64,000 nt of DNA. It comes from Calothrix sp. NIES-4101 (GTDB lineage Bacteria; Cyanobacteriota; Cyanobacteriia; Cyanobacteriales; Nostocaceae). The stretch lies in assembly GCA_004296455.1 (NCBI GenBank), contig AP018280.1, positions 62,001 to 126,000 of the forward strand, given 5' to 3'. Numbering within the stretch: the first letter of the stretch is position 1; the number at the start of each line of letters is the position of its first letter. Positions 27,301 through 35,225 of this stretch are shown piece after piece. The translations under genes were made by a program, and so were the position numbers. The notes below the pieces were generated by a model. That model did no database searches. It was not told the origin of the DNA and saw nothing but the letters and a program-made list of their open reading frames with translations.

Positions 27301-29351
27301 TCGATCCAACGCGCCGTCCTAACGGTATTATGCTGATAAATGGTAGCGACCTCAGCCGCAACAGTACCTACAAGCCGGAAGAGAAAGGTTTAATTTTGGC
27401 ATCAAACTTGCCTGTGTATATTCAAGGTCAGAAAACAGGTACTGCTAACGAAGGATATTTTAACCGCCATACCCAAGAAGAGTTTTCCGATAATTCGCTG
27501 AAAACCTCTACTGATTGGTCGAGTACATTTTACGCACGCACGAGTCTAAATCAAAACTTTGCCTGCCGTCAGGGTCAGTTTGCAGGTTGCGGAACAGGTG
27601 AAACTTGGCGACCAGCAAGCGTGATTGCTGATTCAATCACTGTTCTGTCGCACAATTTCAAATTGGGTTTCCGCCAAGATGGCGACTACGATTTGAGATA
27701 CAACTACGACGGAAATTACACTGTTGGTTATGATGTTGATGGTGATGCCATCATAGAGCCTAGCACTTCAACAAAAACAGTAAACTTAAGCGAAGTAGCC
27801 CTCAAAATGGATATTGATGGCGATGGCATCGCTGATAAAACATCTGTAAATATAAAAGAGAGTGATATCACTGCTACTGTTGCAGCAAGATTAAATGGCT
27901 TCTGGGAAAATAACTTTGTTACCAGTCGCAATTTCACAGATAGTAATTACTCTGGTGCTACAACTGGTGCAGGCAGTTCCTACTTCAACAATTTCGTTAC
28001 TCCAATTCAACGACGAGTAACATATTCCGAATATTTAATGGAAATTTGCCCAAAATCAATAATTACAGCTTGTACTGCTGATGATTGGGTTGTTGGTTAT
28101 GACTTGAATGGGGATGGGGATTTAAGCGATTCTGTAACAGTTAATGGCAATACTTATGTCGAGAAAACGATCAAAGCTAATCAGATAGTTAAAGCCTTAG
28201 CAGATGCCAAGGTTGCCAATTCAAGTTTTGTTTTCCAGACGAATAGACTTGCTGCTGGTACAACAGCAATAGCTGCAAATAACATCGGTAATGCCTATCC
28301 TGATTCAATCCAGAGCTATCCGCGTCGTGTTGCCTTTTTAAGACATCGTACAGGTCAAACAGTCACGAATGGCACTACAGGAATAACAGGAAATCCAAAC
28401 ACATTAGTTCTAGATTCTGGTAAACCAGTTCCTTTAGGAATCGTCGGCAGCGGTTCTAGTCTTGGAGTTAGTTACTTCCCATACTCCAGCACTCTCACAA
28501 TAGATAGCATAGACTACTCAGCTTATTCCACGAGTAACCGACCTCGTACTCAAGCAAATGCTTTATGGTTCAAAGGTATAAATTCAACCACCGAAAATTA
28601 TGACCCTCAATATCCCTTGTGGATTGAGAGTAGCAGCTTAACGGGAACTCAACAACCACTTTTAGTGCCTGTATTACAGTTGCAATACCCATTTGCCACA
28701 AATGCGACGACAACTCTTCCAACTAGTGGTGATGCCAGCATGACTGGTTCCTGGGTACAACGTGCATCAAAAACAGAAACGAACTTAGTTTTTGCTCAAG
28801 GTAATACCCCTGCGCGTCCGAATGAAACAAATGGTGGTTTAGAAAACTTCGTTCGATACTTAGAAAATTGGCGTGACATACAACACATAGCAGCAGGTGC
28901 ATTCATCCAGTTCAAGCGTAGCTCTTTTGCAACGGCTCCTTGGCAAGTATTCACTGCTGCGGTGACAAGTAACAGTATTGGTTATGGAGGAACAACAGCA
29001 TTTGGATATCCACAAGGTTATCGGACATCTGTAGGAGCGGCTAATCTTGGTACTGGTTCTACAGCTTCTACTTTAGGTCAAGCGCCCTTCTATGGAGCGC
29101 CTAGCCGTTTCTGGGGTTATGATGTTGCCCTATTAACTCAATTACCTGACTTGTTCTCACAACGTTTTACAACTCCTAGCGTTGCAGAACCAAATGAGTT
29201 CTTCCGCGAAGTGGGTAGAGATGATGCATGGGTAAAAACCTTGCTGTGTGCGGCTGAAAATTCTGGTGCTGGTTACACTTCAGCTAGCGATGTAGGTACT
29301 GGTTTTAAGTATGCCATCAGCGACGATCAGCGTCCTAGTGCTTGTAAATAA
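24360..29351 (+). CDS. hpsA: Hormogonium polysaccharide biosynthesis protein HpsA
   Basis: 1663-residue protein of the HpsA family, required in Nostoc punctiforme for hormogonium polysaccharide and gliding motility. After about 50 cytoplasmic residues comes one pilin-like hydrophobic segment (NAG-FVLPTVAMVSLVVVLLT, from residue 51), like a PilX-type N-terminus without the usual Glu5. The remaining 1580 residues are predicted outside the inner membrane. Four calcium-loop-like sequences (DTDNNGKFDS, DVDGDAIIEP, DIDGDGIADK, DLNGDGDLSD) lie near residues 177, 1124, 1150 and 1247. Cysteines are few and paired. Four downstream pseudopilins and a glycosyltransferase follow on the same strand, matching the hps locus of motile filamentous cyanobacteria. 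Its biochemical activity is not known. Confidence 0.88.
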   Translation: MSRNNELIKVIRNFYQKLCSYSPATLREQRLWLLRTFLVNKSKAEWVNAGFVLPTVAMVSLVVVLLTVAILFRSFERSKNASNVRVNEATLNAASPAVERARAKISKLFQDPRLPRSTPSNTSLAQVIDTNVNEFTFGDETPLKLKITNKLKTDLGITTTLQDSEREANTAWKYPVDTDNNGKFDSYTLYGIYYRTPANTVTTTSGTTTTTTKRSRIPLEARALPMDEGISNNQCESEVATSANLIDGQGWFKTGGRLKRSIFVYTTTVPITDPNLTGVPASKKAKYEQYKGNKGFAAIEYQQDRERIPINNNAVLYEDDLEIAPGAGLNINGRIFTNGNLLTRRDNVRYYLVSSDKSCYFAEENSKIIVAGNLINSRVNETSSGGSPRVDLFNKPYGDQKNTISDTNKSVPTATYGNLAAYNEEAYARRIDRLVASTVALYPNKNQLPTEVQQEIDRDMAADKTLTFDKARDEQLRIYFRRRTRRVPYAEIPFGGDALTSNGINYATTVPLLGSGETLRPVNVWVFPFDPANPTDATNFAKIGINPNGSDKIRLEATDPEVQTVSGKEERIGDRILVGNNLPQYWFDTAKNRFIKEAEEGQDITGRKWDNNNNTRKRFSQAYQLDNLGITERDDFWEKSAAQKPEGVLDIVGGMRVVTGGGIYLPNTITSTNASTALSSLATPTSPVSVWSDSMPIGIDTSSGTAPQGMPSATTPYLRMRATAVYHYQKDTYDGEKPTDYQAPIACVSSYYDPSNATTAKNRVGLPDVRLRDTQSATPNRTVTTGGLTNVATTDTGGLSNNGVVYPATSLTITAGYEAALKYQAQLKHPNGRPVNEQLQKAMAKRAASGNLTLAEQSAIDSAVCALKIFDGSISPSDAVIPHGAIMETSFLDARQVKAIDKPAATSSRTYDLDVEKRQPLEIRTTVLDLDLLRRKSITGTVNSGSDFLIPNSGIIYATREDALTDKSDSSKDVSATDFKLDPTRRPNGIMLINGSDLSRNSTYKPEEKGLILASNLPVYIQGQKTGTANEGYFNRHTQEEFSDNSLKTSTDWSSTFYARTSLNQNFACRQGQFAGCGTGETWRPASVIADSITVLSHNFKLGFRQDGDYDLRYNYDGNYTVGYDVDGDAIIEPSTSTKTVNLSEVALKMDIDGDGIADKTSVNIKESDITATVAARLNGFWENNFVTSRNFTDSNYSGATTGAGSSYFNNFVTPIQRRVTYSEYLMEICPKSIITACTADDWVVGYDLNGDGDLSDSVTVNGNTYVEKTIKANQIVKALADAKVANSSFVFQTNRLAAGTTAIAANNIGNAYPDSIQSYPRRVAFLRHRTGQTVTNGTTGITGNPNTLVLDSGKPVPLGIVGSGSSLGVSYFPYSSTLTIDSIDYSAYSTSNRPRTQANALWFKGINSTTENYDPQYPLWIESSSLTGTQQPLLVPVLQLQYPFATNATTTLPTSGDASMTGSWVQRASKTETNLVFAQGNTPARPNETNGGLENFVRYLENWRDIQHIAAGAFIQFKRSSFATAPWQVFTAAVTSNSIGYGGTTAFGYPQGYRTSVGAANLGTGSTASTLGQAPFYGAPSRFWGYDVALLTQLPDLFSQRFTTPSVAEPNEFFREVGRDDAWVKTLLCAAENSGAGYTSASDVGTGFKYAISDDQRPSACK

Positions 29352-29482
29352 ATACATGCACATATTAGGAGTCAAAAACTAATCACAGTTTCACATTATC
29401 TGCTGCACAAGGGTAGCAAGCAACTACCCTTACTTCCTAAATTATTTAATAACAAGCTAGTGTTATTGAGCGAGTTTTAAAC

Positions 29483-30220
29483 ATGATTCATCACAAAAAG
29501 AAGCAAGAATTAACCTCAAATGATTCTGGTTTCACGATTATCGAGTCATTAATGGCAATTGTTGTTGTTGCAATCTTGATGGTAGCGATCGCACCTGCGA
29601 TCGTTTTATCTGTTGCCACACGAGTACAAGCAAAACGAGTTGAGTTAGCAACCGATGCAGCTAGTAGCTATATTGATGCTGTTCGTTCAGCCACTATTCT
29701 TCCACCTGCCATTACAAAAAGAGCCGCAGGTGCAACTACCGATCCAGAACCACCAGATGCTCCCTCTGGAACATTAACATGCACAAAATCAAGTGATTAT
29801 TGTTCCTCACCCACTTCACCCACTACTCCACCAAATTATTCTGTTTACTGCGTCAATGGAGATACCCAAGAAGGGTGTCAAAATAATAGCCTTAGAGACA
29901 TGATAGTTCAGGCATTCGGATATAACTCTGCTTCCAGTAACGCAGAAAATGGTTACAAGTTAGGAGTACGAGTTTACAGAGCAGATGCATTTAAAACTGG
30001 AATAACTTTAAAAGCTCTCAAGGATAAAGATTCCCAAGGAAAAGATATTAAAAAACAAAGTGCCTTTACGGGAGGAACTGGCTTATTCAAAGAACAACCA
30101 CCATTAGTAGAATTTACAACTGAAATTATTAGTAAAGGAACTTCATTTAGTGACTTATGTGGTCGTCTGGAACAAAAAGATTCTTTAGGTAGTAATACAA
30201 ATCCACAATCCAAATGTTAA
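29483..30220 (+). CDS. hpsB: Pseudopilin HpsB (GspI/PilV-like)
   Basis: 245 residues. A type IV prepilin signal is visible at residues 18-45: NDSG-FTIIESLMAIVVVAIL, with the PilD cleavage Gly, Phe+1 and Glu+5, followed by a hydrophobic helix. The mature domain contains a Cys/Ser/Pro-rich insert (about residues 95-130, with CTKSSDYCSSP and YCVNGDTQEGCQNN), perhaps disulfide-stabilised. HpsB-D assemble into a secretion pseudopilus thought to export hormogonium polysaccharide. It lies 131 bases after hpsA and 33 bases before hpsC, consistent with one operon. Confidence 0.85.
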   Translation: MIHHKKKQELTSNDSGFTIIESLMAIVVVAILMVAIAPAIVLSVATRVQAKRVELATDAASSYIDAVRSATILPPAITKRAAGATTDPEPPDAPSGTLTCTKSSDYCSSPTSPTTPPNYSVYCVNGDTQEGCQNNSLRDMIVQAFGYNSASSNAENGYKLGVRVYRADAFKTGITLKALKDKDSQGKDIKKQSAFTGGTGLFKEQPPLVEFTTEIISKGTSFSDLCGRLEQKDSLGSNTNPQSKC

Positions 30221-30253
30221 ATTTCTGAAACTTAAAAGGGAAAGTGTAATATT

Positions 30254-31231
30254 ATGAGTTTGCTTCAATGGCTATTAAGTAAGCAGCTAAAACACAATAA
30301 GCTCAAGCAAAAATTAAGCGGCTTTACCCTCATTGAATTGTTAGTTGCGATGGTTATTTCTATCTTAGTAATCTCACCCTTACTAGGATTCATGGTAAAT
30401 ATTTTGGATAATGATCGCAAAGAACAGGTCAAAACAAATACAGAACAAGATGTAAAATCTGCACTTGAATACATTAAACGCGATTTACAAGAGTCGGTTT
30501 ACATTTATGATGCAGACGGCATAAATGAAATTAGAAAACGCTTACCTAAGTACACTGACAAAGATAGCTATTTCCCCGTACTTGTCTTCTGGAAACGGCA
30601 ATTTAAAGAGAAGGGATTTAATATTAGTGCAACTGAACAAGATGATGCTTTTTCCTATTCATTAGTTGCTTACTATCTTATCAAAGATAACAACACTACA
30701 TGGTCAAAAGCAGCAAGAATCGGTAGGTTTCACCTAAGTGATGGATATGGTTCTACTGATGCACAAAAAGAATCTACCCGCGATAAAGGTTTTCAACGCT
30801 TCAATTTGAAAAGTACGGGTGACTTAAAAACGAAGATGAATAAGTGGGAACCAAAAAGCAGTGAAACAATCACAAATACTATTTTAACTTTATCTGACTA
30901 CATCGATCAAACTCCAATTGAGAATACTAAAAATCCAGCACCAGCCTGTCCCACTCCCCCTGTTACCGTTCCCCCAACTCCAGCCATGCAACTAATACCA
31001 AAATATGGAGGTAGTGGAGATGTTGCACCTACTGGTAGTGTGAATACACGAGGCTTTTACGTTTGTGTAGATTCAACAAATACAGCAGCAGAAGTATATA
31101 TACGTGGTAATGCTATGGCTAGAATGCAAGATAACAATATTGATTTCGATCAAAATGTGACAAGTCAAAACTCATATTTCCCTGCATCTAGTATACGGGT
31201 GAAAGGTCGTGGCTTTATATATACGAAATAA
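30254..31231 (+). CDS. hpsC: Pseudopilin HpsC (GspJ/PilW-like)
   Basis: 325 residues. The N-terminus holds the prepilin motif SG-FTLIELLVAMVISILVIS at about residues 23-43, with Glu+5 present. The large C-terminal domain is typical of GspJ/PilW minor pilins. It includes the Pro-rich segment ACPTPPVTVPPTPAM near residue 235 and ends SSIRVKGRGFIYTK. AAAAGGGA lies upstream of the ATG. It belongs to the same strand and run of genes as hpsA and hpsB. Long minor pilins of this type cap or prime pseudopili; this role is inferred from the family. Confidence 0.85.
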   Translation: MSLLQWLLSKQLKHNKLKQKLSGFTLIELLVAMVISILVISPLLGFMVNILDNDRKEQVKTNTEQDVKSALEYIKRDLQESVYIYDADGINEIRKRLPKYTDKDSYFPVLVFWKRQFKEKGFNISATEQDDAFSYSLVAYYLIKDNNTTWSKAARIGRFHLSDGYGSTDAQKESTRDKGFQRFNLKSTGDLKTKMNKWEPKSSETITNTILTLSDYIDQTPIENTKNPAPACPTPPVTVPPTPAMQLIPKYGGSGDVAPTGSVNTRGFYVCVDSTNTAAEVYIRGNAMARMQDNNIDFDQNVTSQNSYFPASSIRVKGRGFIYTK

Positions 31232-31287
31232 GCTTTTAATAAATACATTTTTCCCAAAGCGTGCAATATACAGGCTAGGTTTTTTAT

Positions 31288-31956
31288 ATGCTGTGTCCAG
31301 ACAATATCAAGAATTTAATAAGAAAAAGCAAATTTTATAACTCTAATTCAACTGCTGGTTTTACTCTAATTGAAATGTTAGCAGTTGTAATTATAATTGG
31401 AATTTTGTCTGCGATCGCAGCACCTAGTTGGCTTGCTTTTACTAATCGACAAAAAGTCAATAAGGTAAATGATGTTCTTTTATCAACACTACAAGAAGCT
31501 CAAAGAGAAGCCAAGAAGACAAAAATTAATAAAAGTATTTGGTTTCGGAGGAGACAAGTTGATAATATTATCCAATACGCTGTTGTTAGCGAAAATATAA
31601 CAGAAGCAACAGATATTAGCCTTTGGAAGCCTTTAGGCGAAGAAATAGGAGTCGATTCTCAGCAGTTTATATTGCTTACAAATATCACAGACAATAATAC
31701 TGCTAGTGTTACCACAGCATCGAATACAATTAGCACAGCCAAAAAATATATTACTTTTGACTATATAGGTGTATTACCTAATGCCAAGTTTGGGGATCCC
31801 GCTAGTGGTTCAACAACGCTACCTGGTTTAAAACTAGTTGTAGCAGTACCTAAATCTGCAAATTCAACAGAAGCAGGTAACACGAAACGATGTGTAATTG
31901 TGCAAACTATTTTGGGTGGAATGCGAACCGAGAAAGATGACAAATGCGACCAGTGA
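31288..31956 (+). CDS. hpsD: Pseudopilin HpsD (GspH/FimT-like), first copy
   Basis: 222 residues. The prepilin motif TAG-FTLIEMLAVVIIIGILSA is at about residues 25-45 and is followed by IAAPSWLAFTNRQKVN, the classic GspH/FimT start. The C-terminus carries KRCVIVQTILGGMRTEKDD. The 186-residue protein at 33180 has the same features (KRCVITSTILGAIRTSKN), so the two are paralogues separated by the glycosyltransferase gene. It lies 56 bases after hpsC. Which of the two corresponds to HpsD of Nostoc punctiforme would need an alignment. Confidence 0.8.
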   Translation: MLCPDNIKNLIRKSKFYNSNSTAGFTLIEMLAVVIIIGILSAIAAPSWLAFTNRQKVNKVNDVLLSTLQEAQREAKKTKINKSIWFRRRQVDNIIQYAVVSENITEATDISLWKPLGEEIGVDSQQFILLTNITDNNTASVTTASNTISTAKKYITFDYIGVLPNAKFGDPASGSTTLPGLKLVVAVPKSANSTEAGNTKRCVIVQTILGGMRTEKDDKCDQ

Positions 31957-32060
31957 TTAAAAAAATAATTTTAAAAATCAGTCATAATACTGAACTTTAA
32001 AATAGCATCTAAGATTCAAAATTGAATTATTAGGTGCTTTATTTGTACCCAAAAATAACA

Positions 32061-33053
32061 ATGAATACTTTAAATATCGACTTTACCATCGCCATCCCTA
32101 CTTATAACGCCTCTGTACGTTTACCAGAACTATTGGAAAGACTACAACAGCAAAAGAATACTGAACATTTTTCCTGGGAAATCCTTGTTATTGATAATAA
32201 CAGCACAGATAATACAGCAGAAATTGTCAAAAATTACCAAGCTAATTGGCATTATCCTTATGCATTAAAATATTATTTCGAGCCAAAACAGGGTGCGGCA
32301 TATGCTCGCAAACATGCTATCAAAGAAGCAAAAGGTGAACTTATCGGCTTTCTTGATGATGATAATTATCCAGAACCTGACTGGGTAGCTCAAGCTTATA
32401 TTTTTGGCAAACAAAATCCTCAAATTGGTGCTTATGCCAGCCAAATTCATCCCGCTTGGGAAGTTGAGCCACCCACGAATTTTCAGCGAATTACACCATT
32501 TTTAGCAATTACCGAACGTGGTGATATACCACTGTTATATGATAAAACTAAAAAACTACTGCCCCCATCTGCTGGTTTAGTGATTCGCAAACAAGCTTGG
32601 ATAAATAGTGTTCCCGAAAAGCCAATTTTAACAGGTCGAGCTAATGGTAATATGCTCACTGGTGAAGATATAGAAATGCTTTCTTACATTCAAAAAGCAG
32701 GATGGGAAATTTGGTATAACCCTAGAATGGAAATTTATCACCAAATACCAAAATGGCGCTTGAGTAAAGATTACTTAATTCCATTCTTTCGTGGTATTGG
32801 CTTGAGCCGTTATGTTACGAGAATGGTAGATATTCAACCTTGGGCAAGACCTTTTTTTAGTATCATTTATATAATTAATGACTTACGTAAAATATTATTG
32901 CATTTAATTAAACATCGCTTTGCCGTCAAAAAAGAATTAGTTGCTGCCTGCGAACTGCAATTATTTATTAGTAGTTTGATTAGTCCTTTTTATCTATGGA
33001 AAAATGGCTATCTCAAATCAGAGGGCAGGAGCCAGTCTTCAGGTTATGAATAG
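32061..33053 (+). CDS. hpsE: GT2-family glycosyltransferase HpsE
   Basis: 330 residues from ATG 32061; a GTG nine codons earlier is possible, but the fold begins at FTIAIPTYNASVRLPELLER. GT-A landmarks are all present: EILVIDNNSTDNT, QGAAYARKHAIKEAKGELIG with the FLDDDN nucleotide-sugar and metal motif, and the later TGEDIEMLSYIQKAGWEIWY acceptor and catalytic region. The C-terminal 80 residues are basic and hydrophobic, suggesting membrane association. In Nostoc punctiforme hpsE-G encode glycosyltransferases for hormogonium polysaccharide. Here only one such gene lies among the pseudopilins, so additional transferases must be elsewhere or the neighbouring order is reduced. Confidence 0.85.
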   Translation: MNTLNIDFTIAIPTYNASVRLPELLERLQQQKNTEHFSWEILVIDNNSTDNTAEIVKNYQANWHYPYALKYYFEPKQGAAYARKHAIKEAKGELIGFLDDDNYPEPDWVAQAYIFGKQNPQIGAYASQIHPAWEVEPPTNFQRITPFLAITERGDIPLLYDKTKKLLPPSAGLVIRKQAWINSVPEKPILTGRANGNMLTGEDIEMLSYIQKAGWEIWYNPRMEIYHQIPKWRLSKDYLIPFFRGIGLSRYVTRMVDIQPWARPFFSIIYIINDLRKILLHLIKHRFAVKKELVAACELQLFISSLISPFYLWKNGYLKSEGRSQSSGYE

Positions 33054-33179
33054 ATATATGAAGAATATTTGAAAATTGGATGATTTAGCAAATAGCATAT
33101 CAGTTATTGCCATCTCCTAAATTTTTAATTAGACGCATTTACTAAAACTAATTTATCCAATGCATTTACCACTCTCATC

Positions 33180-33740
33180 ATGTTAAGAAAAATCAATAGT
33201 AATTCTTCTAATAGCGGTTTCACGTTAATAGAAACTTTGGTAGTTGTTTCCATAATTGGAATTTTAGCAGCGATCGCATCTCCATCTTGGCTCCAGTTTA
33301 TCAATACTCGTCGCCTCAATGCAGCCCAAGACCAAGCATATCAAGCAATACGACAAGCCCAAAGTCAGGCAAAAAAGACCAAACTTCCTTGGCAAGCAAG
33401 CTTTCGCAAACAGAATAATCTCGTTCAATGGGCTGTTCATCCCACTAATCAAACAGTCACTGATGGATTTTGGAATAATCTCGACTCAGGCGTTGATATT
33501 GATATTGATGAAACAACTTTGAAAAAAAATAAAGCTAATATTTACCAAGTTCAATTTGATTATCAAGGTCACGTCATCCCACAACTGGGAAGAATTACTT
33601 TAAAACCATTTAGTGATTCTACTACATTAGCTAGTGCAGAAATACCAAAACGTTGCGTTATCACCTCTACAATTTTAGGTGCAATCCGCACTAGTAAAAA
33701 CCGTGACAAAGCTGATGCAAATGGCAGGTATTGCTATTGA
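33180..33740 (+). CDS. Second GspH/FimT-like pseudopilin of the hps locus
   Basis: 186 residues. It starts MLRKINSNSSNSG-FTLIE, with the prepilin peptidase site and Glu+5, then TLVVVSIIGILAAIASPSW. The mature part shares its layout with the 31288 protein, including AKKTKLP/AKKTKIN, a central FDY(Q/I)G(H/V)(V/L)(I/P)P strand and KRCVI..TILG(A/G)(I/M)RT. The two are diverged duplicates rather than orthologues of different pseudopilins. It lies 126 bases after hpsE on the same strand. Its presence may give a pseudopilus with two alternative tip or shaft subunits; this is inference. Confidence 0.8.
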   Translation: MLRKINSNSSNSGFTLIETLVVVSIIGILAAIASPSWLQFINTRRLNAAQDQAYQAIRQAQSQAKKTKLPWQASFRKQNNLVQWAVHPTNQTVTDGFWNNLDSGVDIDIDETTLKKNKANIYQVQFDYQGHVIPQLGRITLKPFSDSTTLASAEIPKRCVITSTILGAIRTSKNRDKADANGRYCY

Positions 33741-33863
33741 CAAAAATCCTTAGATAACATCTGCGATCTTGCCGGATTCTGTACATTAACTAATTATTTG
33801 TCAATTTAACAAAATAATTGTCATATTATTCAAAATCACTCAATCCCTTTCATTGCAATAACT

Positions 33864-34226
33864 ATGACAGGGATTTTGTTATTACAACCAGTCACAGCGC
33901 TTTCAGCTTTGATTCACAAAATGATTGTTCAATTTAAAACAATAAAAGGTGTTACCTTTGAGTATGGAGAAAACGAAACCCAAAGATATTGGGAACACGT
34001 TACTAACGAAAAAACTTATTTATTACTGCAACCTAAATTAATGCCGACTTATTGGGCAATTATTCAGCTTGATTCCAAAGGTAATTGCAAGCCTCTCAAT
34101 TGTGCAGTAGTAGATCAAGATGGAAACATAATTCAACAAGACCCACTTTACAATCATCACGAATTAACAGTTGAAACTTGGTTGGAAATACTTGCTAAGT
34201 ATATCCAATCCACTGCTTGTAATTAG
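33864..34226 (+). CDS. Small protein of unknown function downstream of the hps genes
   Basis: 120 residues from the first ATG. A second ATG at 33921 would give 101 residues and remove a hydrophobic lead. The body (VTFEYGENETQRYWEHVTNE, later LMPTYWAIIQLDSKGNCKPL) looks like a compact alpha/beta cytoplasmic domain that I do not recognise. It is co-directional with the hps genes, 123 bases after the last pseudopilin, and so may be the last gene of that run. Confidence 0.5.
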   Translation: MTGILLLQPVTALSALIHKMIVQFKTIKGVTFEYGENETQRYWEHVTNEKTYLLLQPKLMPTYWAIIQLDSKGNCKPLNCAVVDQDGNIIQQDPLYNHHELTVETWLEILAKYIQSTACN

Positions 34227-34342
34227 GTTAGCTATCATGGTCAATAAATAATGCTAAACCAGTTGATTTAATCTGAATATCAGGATGAGTTTTTCGATGA
34301 AGTCAAGACATCACAACTTTTTTTGCGATAACCACTACAGCA

Positions 34343-34573
34343 CCATACCCATTCCGTACTTGTGTTGACCCCCACTGGAATGGTGGTTTAAGTTATCTCA
34401 AGATTGGTTTGCGCTGGCTCAAAGGCGTTATTAACAAGGGACGACAATTACTCACCCCAATTCCTTTGTTATCACAAGATCCTCAACCAAGTTTTGCCTC
34501 CAATAAAGCTCGTCAAGATGACAATTTAGGAATATGCTTTTCTCGAATTTACTCCTTTAATTCCTGGGTTTGA
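34343..34573 (+). pseudogene. C-terminal relic of an IS4/IS701-type transposase
   Basis: The frame reads FRTCVDPHWNGGLSYLKIGL, then RWLKGVINKGRQLLTPIPLL and ending SQDPQPSFASNKARQDD before a stop at 34571-34573. It matches the closing part of the cyanobacterial IS4-like transposases (DPHWN.GLSYLKIGLRWL, then a Pro-rich tail). No upstream catalytic part, start codon or element ends are present, so it is a fragment only. Confidence 0.7.
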
Positions 34574-34769
34574 CTGCTTTTAAAACAAATCTGTCAGGCA
34601 GTCAGTATAGTTGGTTTAACAATTTGACTTTTTACTTCCGCTTGTGGGTAAAGAATTTGATGCTGGAAATATTTTGTTAGTCATAAACTCTTGAAACCCT
34701 AGCTACATCTGGGTTTGAATATTAGGGGATGAGTTTGTTGATGCCCATACCCAGTTTCACGAAAGAGGG

Positions 34770-35126
34770 CTATTTATAAGGAGCAGTATCCCAATAAACA
34801 AAAATGGACTCGTTGGCAAGTCGATAAATTTGACCTTTTTTGCCTAAGCCTGATTGTCGATAGGCTGCTTTACCATTCTGATCCACGTAGTTTCCAGGCT
34901 TGTTTCCCACAGGTTTAAGCTCATAGCGCTTGCCATTTTTTCTCAGTTGGATACTGACAAAACCTTGACGCTGAGAGAAGTTACAAAGTCCAGAAGAAGA
35001 TGCCCGATCTTGTCCTTTCGGGTAGACATCACAGCGAGCCTTGACGGTATCTGCTTTCGCTGGCAAAACATTATAAATTGAGGCTAAAGAGAAAAATGTG
35101 GCAATCAATGCTATCTGAAATTTCAT
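34770..35126 (-). CDS. Small secreted protein of unknown function
   Basis: 118 residues. The signal peptide is MKFQIALIATFFSLASIYNV followed by LPAKADT, cleavage after AKA or AKAD. The basic mature domain has two cysteines (ARCDVYP, GLCNFS) and ends in a beta-rich, Tyr-containing segment (QIYRLANESIFVYWDTAPYK). Exported or periplasmic location is inferred. It resembles small secreted proteins common in cyanobacteria, but I cannot give a function. Its leader is separated from the next genes by an IS66 insertion about 90 bases upstream. Confidence 0.65.
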   Translation of the reverse strand: MKFQIALIATFFSLASIYNVLPAKADTVKARCDVYPKGQDRASSSGLCNFSQRQGFVSIQLRKNGKRYELKPVGNKPGNYVDQNGKAAYRQSGLGKKGQIYRLANESIFVYWDTAPYK

Positions 35127-35225
35127 GATTTTTCCGCAGCTAAGTTAATAGTAATTTGAAAATAACTGCAACATACAGATAATATTCTATTTGGTGATAG
35201 GCTACCATATAGAAGATAATTTTTT

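Noticed and set aside
29483-33740. General type II secretion or type IV pilus operon
   Set aside because: No ATPase, secretin or inner-membrane platform genes are present, and the HpsA protein and glycosyltransferase identify an hps locus instead.
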